DNA of 18,779 nucleotides from Chloromonas sp. AAM2. Lineage: Eukaryota; Chlorophyta; Chlorophyceae; Chlamydomonadales; Chlamydomonadaceae. The notes below the pieces were generated by a model. The model was not told the DNA's origin, did not search any database, and saw only the letters and a list, made by a program, of their open reading frames with translations. Location of the stretch: the NCBI GenBank assembly GCA_004335635.1, contig QAXH01005926.1, positions 1 to 18,779 on the forward strand. The letters run 5' to 3'. Below, piece after piece: positions 1-12,600 of the stretch (its first letter is position 1; each line of letters begins with the position of its first letter). The position numbers and the translations under genes are program-made.

Positions 1-62
<62 letters not shown>
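1..62. repeat. (AT)n microsatellite
   Basis: An uninterrupted AT dinucleotide run of about 31 units opens the window. It lies upstream of the acceptor of the first exon seen here, so it probably sits inside an intron of the partial gene at 119-792. Confidence 0.97.
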
Positions 63-64
<2 letters not shown>

Positions 65-118
65 TTGCGTGTTATGTCAGCCATATATCCAATGATAGCG
101 TCCTTTGCCTGTTCACAG

Positions 119-792
119 GTTCGTGATTTCGTGGCAGTGTACAATAAGTTCGGTCTGCAGGCTGCGGATGCGGCGTATGACGCCGGACACAAGGAACTCG
201 CCAGGCTGCTGAGGCTGTTCGGCAAGAAGGAAGGAAACAGGGAAGAAACGGCCACGCCGGTGTCAGTTGACGGGGATGACGCACGTGAGTGATGTGTAGG
301 GCAAGGCGGACCGGGGCAGGGAAGAGCTAGGGTAGGGTTAGGGTAGGGTAGGGCAAGGTAGGGAAGTTGTGTGAAATTGGACATGAAGAAAACGTTGATT
401 GGTGAGGCAGTGTTTCTCACACATTGAGAGTAGATAACGGTTGTTGGCATTATCCACCACCCTGCTGGCTCTCCTCGCCATCACACTTGTTTTCTTTGTG
501 ATTGTCACACACGCACACCGTTATGACTGGCACAGCCATCCGCACTCAAGCACACTTCCTCACACTTCTTCACTCAATCGTTCTCACTCTTCCCCACTCA
601 TCTGCCGCAGGAGGAGATGACGTGAATAACCTGAACCGATCTCATGATCTGTCAGAAACGGTTTCCAAAGAAGGAGTGAAGCAGAGGGTGACCTCACTTC
701 AGGCAGGCGCCAAGTCAGCAAACCGGGGAAGTTTCTCAGGAATGGAAGTCAGGCTGAGCACGCTCAGGATGGATGCTGAGTATGATGACTAA
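119..792 (+). CDS. 3' end of a split gene, C-terminal ankyrin-like helix pair (partial)
   Basis: I read two exons, 119-284 and 611-792, joined by an intron 285-610 that starts GTGAGT and ends GCAG. The first exon follows a CACAG acceptor and ends one base into a codon; the second supplies the other two bases (CGA, Arg), so the frame runs through to a TAA at 790-792. The 115-residue C-terminus has a segment (GLQAADAAYDAGHKELARLL) with the Ala/Gly-His/Leu-Leu pattern of an ankyrin repeat helix pair. A Lys/Glu-rich stretch and a Ser/Thr/Asp-rich tail follow and match nothing I know. The 5' part lies before the window, so the function cannot be named. Alternative: another helical repeat protein. 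The splice join is fairly secure; the ankyrin label is a guess from one motif. Confidence 0.55.
326..365. repeat. Telomere-like TAGGG/TTAGGG-rich patch in intron
   Basis: Short GGGTA and TTAGGG-like words repeat here inside the intron 285-610. The tract is too short and irregular for a telomere and is best read as an interstitial simple repeat. Confidence 0.7.
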
Positions 793-909
793 TCGTAATA
801 TAGTGTGACCGCTTAAGGCCTGCTGGTAATGGCACTGGTGACTTGGAATATGTTTCTGGCAATCGTGATGATACTAGTTCTGCGGACTTAGAAGTCATGT
901 TCCGACACT

Positions 910-3684
910 CTATGGACTTGTGTGTTGAGCATGTGCTGACCATGATGGACTCCACCAGTGGGCTTGTGGGGGGCAACTGTCAGCTCTTGTGTGGGGGCAA
1001 ACATTGTCGCAAACACCATGCTTGATGCGCGAACAAATTGCCGAAGCTGCCAAATGCCAGCCCTGGTCCTTTGGTGGAACGACCTGGGATGAGAGATGGA
1101 ATTGGCAGTTCAAACCAGTTCATTGTCATGGCTGGGTTGAAACAAGCGGGAACGAACAGGGACCAAGAGGGGATAAATAAGCCTGGGGCAAGGTGTGTTA
1201 ACGGTTGAGAAAAGATTAAGAAAACCTTGAAGTACCGCATGTCTGGTAATTCGAAGTCTGCTTTGCACTGTCCGCTGTATTCATGTCACATGGTTGTGAG
1301 TTGGCCTGACTGATGGCTTGCCCCCAGGTGCCGCTGCAATCATGTCACATGGTTGGCCTGGTTGGCCTGGTTGGCGTGTTTGGCCTGACTGATGGCTTGT
1401 TCCAAGTGCCGCTGCAGTCGGTCGGCGGGGATGCGGGGTGGCGGCCGGGGGATGGGCACCTGCAAGCAGAAAGGCAGGGCCAGTTCTCTTACCGATTAAC
1501 TAGGAACATGCCATTCCCGTCAGCCTGAATTAAAAAGCTTTTTGGAGAGAAGGCTGCATCAGGGGGCTGGGTCAGAAGAGGGACGGATTCATGTGACAGC
1601 GCACATGACTTGTATGCACATGACTTGTATGCACATGACTTCTGCGTTTCCTCCTGACCGCTTTCTTCTGTGGCTCTAACTTGGTCGGTCGCGCGTTCAC
1701 CTTACCAGTCCTTGTAACCTTGCACGTTTTCTGTTTCACATGCCTTGTCCAGGGCAGGCTAGGGCGGTATGCAGCCATGTCTTTTGCATGCGCAGTTATG
1801 ACAGGGTTATACCGAAAGAAGAAGATGGTTTTTACAAACGCATGTGGCACCCGGCCATGTTGTGCAAGACAAATTGAAACTAGCAAGGCGCACAAGCGAG
1901 TTCAGTGCATGGGCCTTCAGTGCAGGGCTTGCATTTGCTATGTAATGAGTGTGCACCCTGGAAGGTGCAGTATGTGCGTCACCCTCAAAGCTACAGTGCA
2001 CCTCGTGCTCCGCAAATAGTGGTACTGTGAAATACAATAGGTAAAAGGTAGAACTCAACGCGGAGGTAACGAACAAGCATAAGCAATGCAGTCATGTCCC
2101 TCTCAATGCTGTCATGCCAACGAGGCTAGGACCTGCTCACCTCTTCCTGATCAGACAACACAGCCAGCACTGGCACCTGCAGCTCATACTCCTGTTGCCA
2201 CCGCTCATTGCTAGCGATGTCTCGAACCTGCGAGACGCAGAGTAATTGCAGCAATGGTCGAATGTTATGGATCAAGTTCCTGAGGTGTGTGCACATTTCA
2301 GAAACCGCCAAACCGTTGTGTGGGTTTGCACCTGTCACCCGGGTACGAAGGGCAGACGGTACTTGGTGGCTTGCTGCATGCGGGTGAACTGGTTGTTCTG
2401 GTGCCAAATTACTACTTACAAGTTGCAGGCTTTTACAAATGGGCTGCCATTCCACCAGTAAGCAGTCTTTCCCAGAGTGACGGCCAAAGATGTCCTCTGG
2501 TCTGCTAAGCTGGTTCAGTGCTGTTTTTTTTTCACACCAGGGAAGCTGTCACAGGACATGGGACGGGACGTGTACCACCCTGACCTACCCTGAGCAAGGA
2601 ATGATCAAACTCGCGCACTGCTGGTACTTTGCAAAGCACTGCTGGTACCAAGTTTGAAACCCCGTCATCACCGCTGCATGGGAGAGTGTCCGTTGATTAC
2701 CCAATGATTACATGACCCCACACCACACCCCCTCCCTGTGCCAGTTGTTTAACTTCACGCAGGGTGCGACTCTCCACGGAGACAAGGAAGACATAAGACA
2801 CCAAACAGAGCCGCAGCTTATGCATGAAGAGATTGGGAGAGGTTTGTATTTTTCCTCCATCATCTACTTGGTGTCACCTGCTGCAAATTTGCATGCAACT
2901 TCTCTTACCTCCAAGGTGGCATCTGTTAGCCCACATGGCATGAACTGAGCCCGGGATATCAACGCCTCAATTTTCTCCTGCGCGTTGTCACATGTGTGAT
3001 TGAATGGCTGCCTGTTGGCATGTGGCTTCCAAGAACTGAAACTGACTGTTATGGCGTGGATGAGCACCTCTGTTTCTGCTATCGCGGTGTGTCGATATAC
3101 CCTTCAGTTGTAGGTTGGACGGGTTGGAGTCCCTCCACTCATGTAAGGATGGTGACCCTTAAGCTCAGCTGAGTGCCTATGTCTGCACTGTGAAAGAGTG
3201 ATCTTTGAGCCAGCCTTCAGCCAACGACTGCTCGGACATCCCAGCTATGACATGCCAAAAGACGAGGAACTCTGAAAATTTGATCAATAATTGAGCTACC
3301 ATGAGTGAGCACGCCTGTTTTGCTATGAAAAGAGTGATCGTTGACCTTGTGATACTCTGGGCCAAGGACTGCTCTGCTGGTTTGACAGGGATTGCTACAA
3401 GGTCCAGAGTGATTCCAATGCGTTCCTATCATGAAGCTAGCAGTGGCACAGGGAAAAGATTCAGTCCGGGAGAGCACCAGCCCACTTGCCTGTAGGCCTT
3501 GGCAGAGTGGGCAATCCTGCTTGGTGTACAGCACAATGGTCGCATTGCTGACCCCTGATTGTACGTTCCTTTGAAACGTGGCAGGCCTTGAACGGCGGAT
3601 GTTCACTCCCGTGCTGGGGTGCTGCTTGTGTGGTGACACGACACTGCCTTGCCAGTGGTTAAAGCGGGATACCTGGGCTATCAT
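910..3684 (-). CDS. Glutaredoxin-like (DUF836/Glrx-like) thiol protein, four exons
   Basis: Exons in transcript order are 3684-3490, 2977-2909, 2227-2141 and 1083-910, all joined in phase 0, giving about 174 residues with a stop at 912-910. The ATG at 3684 is the first after an in-frame stop. Residues 1-45 are rich in Arg, Ser, Thr and Asn with few acids, like an organellar targeting peptide. Then comes a thioredoxin-fold start, ATIVLYTKQDCPLC, with the active-site CPLC at about 58-61. A helix (EKIEAL) follows, then VRDIASNERWQQEYELQVPV, which carries the family's RDI, W, Y and cis-Pro (VPVL) positions. The last exon gives VVPP and a closing helix (LAASAICSRI) with a longer tail than usual. 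The family has a glutaredoxin-like fold and an uncertain substrate; some members keep both cysteines. Introns 2 and 3 have normal GTAAGA and GTGAGC donors; intron 1 begins GCAAGT. The fourth exon is the least certain. Confidence 0.8.
1271..1422. repeat. Two-copy tandem repeat in intron
   Basis: A block of about 40 bp beginning TTGGCCTGACTGATGGCTTG occurs near 1301 and again near 1382. Both copies are followed by a near-identical segment ending GCCGCTGCA(A/G)TC. Between them TTGGCCTGG is repeated. It lies in the last intron of the minus-strand glutaredoxin-like gene. Confidence 0.8.
1602..1644. repeat. 15-bp tandem repeat, about 2.9 copies
   Basis: The unit ACATGACTTGTATGC is repeated twice exactly and a third time in part. 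It lies in the last intron of the glutaredoxin-like gene. Confidence 0.9.
2541..2591 (+). other. Exon-like fragment behind a strong 3' splice site
   Basis: On the plus strand a T-rich tract ending TTCACACCAG at 2540 is followed by an open stretch reading GKLSQDMGRDVYHPDLP and then a stop. Its first 36 nt closely match the candidate micro-exon at 18486-18521 (GKPSKDMGRDVR), with only a few differences. It lies within an intron of the minus-strand glutaredoxin-like gene. It may be a stray copy of a 5-phosphatase gene segment or part of a dispersed repeat; no flanking exons are recognised. Confidence 0.4.
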
Positions 3685-3923
3685 GGTATTCAATAGCTCA
3701 TGTCACGCACACTGGCATGACGACTACAGGTGGTTGGTTAGCAAAGTAACGGCGTCATCTTTTGGTCTCGGAGCGGGTGGCTCGAGTCTGCGTCCGAAAA
3801 CACGGATTCGTTCGCTCGGCAGCCAGGCATTGGGGAGGTAGAAGTGAGCACACATCACTTCAGGAAGGCCCTTGACAGCAAGTCGGCAGTGGCAGTAAGC
3901 TAGACATTGGCGCGGTCTTCACG
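3685..3923. promoter_or_regulatory. Shared intergenic region between divergent glutaredoxin-like and PII genes
   Basis: Only 239 bp separate the two start codons (ATG at 3684 on minus, ATG at 3924 on plus). Both 5' UTRs and core promoters must fit here unless transcripts start inside the neighbour. I see no convincing TATA box. The central part is GC-richer than its surroundings. Confidence 0.5.
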
Positions 3924-6173
<2,250 letters not shown>

Positions 6174-6417
6174 TGCACGTGATCATGGATACCAGCCACG
6201 TGCTGCAGACCATGCAATTCAGAGCATGCAGGGAGCAGCCCATGTGGCTGAGTTCAAAATAGCGGGAGGAGTGGAGTGCAATCACTGATGCTGATCCAGC
6301 ATGAGCTGTTACCACTCACGTATGAGCGCCTGCATGGTTAATTCCAATGATTTCATGATTTACGACAAAAAAAGAACACAAACACACCAACTCCCCCAGA
6401 ACTGAGAGTCACACAAG

Positions 6418-6679
6418 AATTGTCCCAGAACTGGCAAATTTCTTTTTTTGGTTTGCTCATGATTTACAGGGAGGGAGTGCATACCAGGAAGCATGTCCAA
6501 CGCAAATATGAATATTACTGCACGACCTGAGCCTGGCATGCATGTCAGCCATGTAGGCCACCAAGCTGCAGGCAAATGGTTGATGGACGAACATTCTACC
6601 AGGGCCTGCTGTGACTCCCACGACAGACAAGGGCATATTCAGAAACGGAAAAAAGATGTTTGCCAGTTCTGGGACAATT
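6418..6679. repeat. Foldback: 21-bp perfect inverted repeat with 220-bp spacer
   Basis: Arm 6418-6438 contains TGTCCCAGAACTGGCAAA and is the exact reverse complement of arm 6659-6679. A T-rich run inside the left arm faces an A-rich run inside the right arm, so the pairing extends imperfectly. Arms of this kind can be the ends of a small non-autonomous transposon, but I see no clear target-site duplication. Confidence 0.75.
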
Positions 6680-6690
6680 TCCAAGAATGG

Positions 6691-6793
6691 CACTGGAGCC
6701 AGTGTGGCAACAGGCAGAGTCCTCGCAGATGGTTTGCATTGGTTACAGGGATAGTGTCTGCAGTCAAATGTGCCACTGGAGCCAGTGTGGCAA
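6691..6793. repeat. 20-bp direct repeat with internal dyad
   Basis: CACTGGAGCCAGTGTGGCAA occurs at 6691-6710 and 6774-6793, 83 bp apart. The unit contains the palindromic core CACTGGAGCCAGTG. It lies just right of the foldback's right arm. Confidence 0.85.
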
Positions 6794-7635
6794 GAAAAGG
6801 ACAAATGGGAAAGCAGGCTGTGTCGGTGTCAGATGTCACCGAGGCGCGGTTCCAAGGCATTTTTGGGAGATTCAGGCGGTTCTGGTGCGTGCTCTATCGT
6901 GTGTATACCTATGTGAAGATTGTGGACGGGCTTATGGTACAAACCGATTTTGTGGGAACGTTCATCTGAAAAATCGTGGACGTTCTGTACTTTTCACACG
7001 AACACAGTTCCAATGCCAATGTTACAGACTTTCTTACGACAGGTTCAAGCAGTGGAAATGGTGGCAAGCATCATCATGTAGGATAGCGGCCCTTGTCACT
7101 GATCACTGGTGCGCACCTGAGAAATGTGAACTGTCATGCCCTTTCCTTCCTCAGGATTCAGCCTTGCTTCCTTCTTCCTTCACCCAAATTCTCAGCATGA
7201 CCGGAGAACGGAGAGGTACATACACGTCGGCCACAAGAGTTTGTACTTCAACCCTAAGCGACCATACCACGAACACCACAGGAACAGAGAGAAGACCAGC
7301 TCTGATGCAAGAACATGCAGTAACAAGCTGCCTGCGGACAGGACTAGATGGGTATCACCGTGAACACTGACTTCTGGCATTGCGGCGTTTCCCTCGCTAA
7401 AAAAAACAGCGTCATGTTCAAGTGTCACGAAGGTTAGGCACTCAGGACAGCCAAAGGATGATTAGACCAGCTCAAAACCAAGTGAGTAGAAGTTCGGCAA
7501 TAGTTGGTCAAAGCAGGTGGGAAACCGGCCGCCCTGCAAGGATGGTCTCGCCTGGTTGTGAGCGACATGCATGTGTATTGGAACTTCTGGAGTGGCCAGA
7601 GTACAAAACTCAGCCGTCTCAGTCGTTCTGATAGG

Positions 7636-7976
7636 TTCCTGTGACGTTGTCAGCAGCGATGTCCTCGATGCCCCCTTGCGAGATGCGTATGGACACATGC
7701 ACAAGCCAGAAGCTGACCAGGAGCGAGTTTAAGCGTCCCTCAACCTGATGACAGAGATGGTCAAGCCTCGTGCTTGCGCAGGGACATCTCGCCTCATAAC
7801 TATGAGCAGGCGAGATCCGGTCATGCCGTCTGACCGTCATGAAATCACGAGTTGTGAACGCTACCACACACTCCTGGTTTGCGAATCTGCTGCTCGTGCA
7901 TGTGCCCAAACGCATCTCTTAAGGCGGCAACGAGGACGTCGGTCACCAACAAGAGAATGTACCAGAGCCTCAAGCC
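7636..7976. repeat. Inverted pair of diverged coding-like fragments
   Basis: The plus strand at about 7636-7716 and the minus strand at about 7976-7880 are related (roughly 75% identity over the best 57 nt by eye). In matching frames they read VLDAPLRDAYGHMHKP and VLVAALRDAFGHMHEQ. Many differences fall at third codon positions, which suggests both descend from coding sequence. The copies are tail to tail. I do not recognise the protein. Confidence 0.55.
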
Positions 7977-9353
7977 TGGGGACAGCCTGCCCTTAAAGTT
8001 GGAAAGGCCACACAAGGTTGACCTCAGCCCTGCCTCCATGGGGCGAAGTATACTTTGCACCGCATGTGTATCACCGTGTTGTCCTTGAACATGTGGTCCG
8101 ACCAGAGTTGAAATCTCTCCATGACTGATGACCCTTACCGCGTGCGGCACTCCTAGCCTGCATGCACGTGTGGTCGGCTCATGTTGGCATCAGTAAGGCC
8201 TTTGGCCAGGGGCTTACTCTCCCAAGATTTAAGACATTGCGAGTCTGATCGGGATGGGACTGGACTGGTACCCAGGAATCTCCCGGCCACCAAAGGTGTG
8301 TTGAACCTGGTCAGAGCGGCACGATGTAGCGGCTCAGCAGATCAAGGCTTGCCCGACAGCTGAAAGTCGAGCGTCACAGGCTGAGGTGACATCGACCCAA
8401 CGCGTTGTAGGACAAAAGCCATGATGTCTGGTTGCGCTCACACGGCGTCACGCCTGGCTATGTGTGTGCAGCTCAAAAAAATGCTTTCTGCAACGGAGGA
8501 AACGCCCATTTTTCCCCTTCAAAGGAAACGCAACAGGAAAAGCGTTGGACGACCTTGTGTTCACCTGCTGCAAATGCCCCTTCTGCGATCAGGCTGTCCA
8601 AGATGAAAGGGCTTTTTTCAAAACTTGGAGCGAAGTTGGTGGGTACCTTGAAAACCCAACAACAGAAGCATGTGCATTTCTTGCGGCTTTCGTACGATGT
8701 GGCTTCGTACTATGCATCATGCACGTGACCTGCTTCGTGCAGGCCCAAACAGCCGATTCCATCACCTCCCACAACAATTCGCATTTAGATGGCACACCAG
8801 CCATGCCTAGCCCAACCAAGGGTGGGTGCTTGTGTGCAGCATGATTGGGACAAGTTTGGGGTTGGTGAAGGTTGGACATTGCGGCAGGTCAAGGTGATTA
8901 GGTCAAGACATGTGAATAAGCACTGTATGAGGGTGGGCCAAGTCAGCCGTTGCTTGCGTTTGAGTAGCAGCGATTGCCTGGCCGACACAAACCCAGCTGA
9001 CTGATAGTCCTGAATCTGGCATGGTTTGGTGTACACCATTGATTTGGTGTATCAACACAAGGACAGTTAGGAACAGTTGCATTAGTGTGAATCTTGCTTG
9101 TTTGAGAAGCTGGCCCTGCTCTTAAGAAGCTGGCCCTCTCTTTTGCTGGTGGGAGGCTGTGTTGACGCTTGGGCGCATGGTGAAGGTGTCACAAAATAAA
9201 CACTGACGCACATGGTGCACGGTTTTGCAGCCTGCGCACGTCGCAGAAACAAAACAACATTAACAGCCTCTTTTTCCTCTCGCCTCTTTTCTTTTCCTTT
9301 AATATCATATTGTATTTTTATTTATTACTTGGTATTTGTTTCGTTATCCGCCT

Positions 9354-9655
9354 TTCCTGTCGGCAGTGCCTCTGGAGCCATTAGGTCCTTCTATAGAGTT
9401 GTGAGTTGCCTCACACGGTGTGGTCATCTCTCCATTTCCGACATTGCTTAATAAATTCTAAGCATTGTTCTGTTTCATTGCATCATTGCTCTTTACCACG
9501 CCCTGCTGGCATTGGTTCTGCAGCCGGCCAGCCCTCCTATGGAGCGGTGGCCTCTCCTTGACTTGGTTTTGTTTGTTATGTGTTACCTTTCCCCTGTAGG
9601 CGTTGGTGTTGGAGCCGCCAAGCCTTCTTATGGGGTGGTGGCCTCTGCCACAGGG
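9354..9655 (+). repeat. Three degenerate copies of an acceptor plus exon start
   Basis: Copies begin near 9354, 9501 and 9591. Each aligns over about 60 bp around a GGC..TTG..GCC core; the first and third copies have an AG acceptor just inside the block, and the second has CTGCAG a little further in. Frames read GSASGAIRSFYRVV, GIGSAAGQPSYGAVASP (then stop) and GVGVGAAKPSYGVVAS. The third copy is the start of the first 5-phosphatase exon recognised here. Confidence 0.6.
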
Positions 9656-12600
9656 GCAGTGGACGTTCCGGACCTGTCAGCGCATGATCTGGGCATGGTC
9701 AAGCACCTGATCAGGCATGAAAGGTATGTTGTTGCTGTTTACATGGACTTCAGTCCGGGGAGGCTGATCAGGCATGAAAGGTATGTTGTTGCTGTTTACA
9801 TGGCCTTCAGTCCGGGGAGGCTGATCAGGCATGAACGGTATGTTGTTGCTGTTTACATGGCCTTCAGTCCGGGGAGGCTGATCAGGCATGAACGGTACGC
9901 CGAACACGCTATGAAGCAAGGCAGAAGCAGTGTGCTGGCAGGCCGTTTGAATTTCAGCCTTCCTGCGAAGTGTAAAGGCTCCATCCTGGCTTGCCTTCGG
10001 TTGGCCTGCCTTGTTCCCGGCGTTCGGTTTGCTTTCTTGCTCAGGGTAGTCCAGGGCGGTGCCCATCCCGTGCCGTGTCCTCTGACGGCTTCCCTGGTGT
10101 AAATACATATATAAAAGTGTAGAAGACTGGGGCTGCCTCACTGGTCAATCTCACGATGACTGGGGCTGCCTTCCTGGTCAATCTCAAGATGACTGGGGCT
10201 GTCTCACTGGTCAATCTCAAGATGACTGGGGCTGCCTCACTGGTCAATCTCAAGATGACTGGGGCGCCTTGAAGTTGCCTTCTGTTGCTCAGGGTTGGTT
10301 AGGACGGTATATAGCCTCTTCTCTTGCATGGCTTGCTAGCGTTCGCGCCCGGTGCATGTGGGCCCCCCTGACGTAATCAACACATGTATTTTTCTATCTT
10401 TCTATCTATCAATCCATCCATTTTTTCCATCTGTCCATCTATTTTCATCTGTTGCAGGTCTGCCCACGTGCGTGAGGTGTTCTTCAGCCTTGGCTCCAAG
10501 CCCGAGTTCACGTACACAGAGGTCAAGGACGTGCGCATACTGGTGAGCAGCACACGCCATGCACATGCTGCACTGTGTGTATGCATGTGACAGTGGCAAC
10601 TTGGTACGAACATTCATTCTCACCCTCACACTTACTCACCCTCGCTCACACCTCTGTCTCACACGCACACACTGTCTCACACGTTTTCCAGGCTGGCACC
10701 TACAACGTGAATGGCAAGGCCCCCCCTTCAGACCTCGACATGGCAGCTCTACTTGGGCTGTGGAAGGGGGACTGGCCCCCCGGGGAGCAGGGGGATAGCA
10801 ACCAGCCAGACATCATTGCTGTTGGTTTTCAAGAGGTGGTGCCGCTCAGTGCTGGAAATGTCATTGTTGGTGGGTGTGGAAAGGGGATGCGTTACGTACC
10901 GTGCTTGAGTTTCAGAATCCTTGTTGACGTGGTTAATGCTGTCAGGGGTCACTGATGGTGGTGCTGACAATGTAACTGGCTGGACAACTAATTTCTTTTT
11001 GGACTTACTGGCAGGGTTGCATGAGCACTCTGGGCCGTCATGGTATTCCTCCTCCGTCTTCCGTCCACTTTGCAAAAAACAAAACCGTGTAACAATGATC
11101 GTGCATTGCAGGGTCTGCCTTGGCCAACCTTGTGGCGTGGGACCGGGCGATCGGTGCGCACCTCAATGGGGAGGCGTGGTGAGTGGAGCCCAGCTGCTAT
11201 ACCGGTGCATTTATATCTATTACCGACCCAACGAGCTACGGCACTGTGAGAAAACCATTGATCAGTAGTTATGCAGCGGAGAATGGTGGGTGTTGGTGCG
11301 CACCTTAATGGGGAAGCGTGGTGAGTGGAGCTGTGTAGGGTGGGGTTGGGTGCTGTTTCTCTTTACCTATACTACTGTCCCAGTAGCATTGCTCTTGATA
11401 CTACTTGCCCAGTAGTTTTACTGCCGCAAGGCATTTGCCTGAGGGTGCAGACCAACGTTGGCCAATCTCTTGTGTTGAGCCTAGCGTTTGGCGTACCATT
11501 CAGCCCAGATCAGGTTAGGGTTAGATCTAGATTTAGGGTTAGCATTTGGCCCAGACTAGCCCGTCTTGGCAGTGTCTTTTTATTGGTCAGACCTGCAGAG
11601 ATGAGGGTGTCATGATGGAAATGCACGCCAGCAGTCCACCTGCGCCTTTCTTCCTGCTGTTTGCTGGAGGGCTCCTTGCTGCTTGCTGCAGGGCTCGTCC
11701 ATGTAATGATGGCCATGATAATGCTGATGGCAATGTTGTTGTTTGCGAATCAGTACATCCAGTAGTGGTCAGCTGCTTGGGTCACCAGAGGTCCAGTGGT
11801 TGGACCCACGCCAACAGGAGGAGTCAAAACCTGTCTGTCGTCTTCTTTGCTTCTTTGCGTTCTTGCAGGGCTGCTACAGTCTATGGCACTCAAGCCGATG
11901 CCATGATGGATGCGCTTGAACAAAACTGGTCAGGAAACGTAAATGAAACGTCAACCACCAGGTCAACCACCTCTGGCAACGCAGCAGAGAGTGACTGGAT
12001 TCAGGTGGGCCGATCATAGGAATTACATAAAAGGCCTCAGTATGTAAGGTCCACATGACACGGGTGGTGGTGGTGGTGGTGGTGGGGGGGGGGGTTGGCC
12101 CATGGGGGGGGGGGTTGGCCCATGCAAGTCCTTTGCGCATGCAAAGTCCCATCGTACACGTGCATGTCACTCGAGCGCTTCATGCATGTCATTCAAGTGC
12201 TGCATGCATGGCTTCACCACGTCATCATCATTACATGGCGTCTCTGTTTAGCTCATCTGTGTCGGCTCATCTGTGCCTGATTAGGTTGTGGTTGCAGGTC
12301 ACTGCCCGTCAGTTGGTTGGTAACTACCTCAGCACGTGGGTCAGGCGACCGTTACTGCCCCACGTGAGGGGGGTGCAGGCGGTACACATCGCCACAGGCT
12401 GGGGGGGATACCTGGGCAATAAAGGTAAAAGGGGCAGACAGGTTGGGACTGATGACAGCATGTGCAGATTGGCTGCAGCACGTGCTTGCTTGCTGGCTTG
12501 CTCGCTGGCTTGTTTGCTTTCCATGAACCCTGGACAAGGATTGTGATAAAGTATCATACCTGCCTTATCGTGATTAAGTATCATACCTGCTCAAACCTTC

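Larger units (their letters stand above)
6174..9599. other. Intergenic or unresolved 5' region, no supported gene
   Basis: About 3.4 kb between the PII stop and the first recognised 5-phosphatase exon. Open frames occur (for example 6660-7370 plus and 8464-8844 plus), but none shows a known domain, a convincing splice chain or clear coding composition. It holds a foldback at 6418-6679, an inverted coding-like pair at 7636-7976, a short duplication near 9100-9135 and the acceptor-like copies at 9354-9655. Unrecognised 5' exons of the 5-phosphatase gene probably lie in its right part. Confidence 0.6.

Noticed and set aside
326..365. Telomere or chromosome end
   Set aside because: TAGGG words are few and irregular and are flanked by ordinary gene sequence.
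6660..7370. Open frame of about 236 codons on plus
   Set aside because: It crosses the foldback arm and the 20-bp repeats, has no recognisable domain, and its composition looks like translated non-coding DNA.
8464..8844. Cys-rich open frame on plus (CCKCPFCD)
   Set aside because: The cysteines do not form a regular zinc-finger pattern, there are no neighbouring exons, and overlapping frames are also open.
9512..10102. Single long open frame covering the 57-bp repeats
   Set aside because: Most of it is intron: the splice chain 9723 to 10458 restores the 5-phosphatase sequence. Only 9600-9723 is taken as exon, with the repeat extension noted as an alternative.
10107..10118. TATA-like CATATATAAAAG as an internal promoter
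   Set aside because: One AT-rich match within an intron, with no other promoter evidence.
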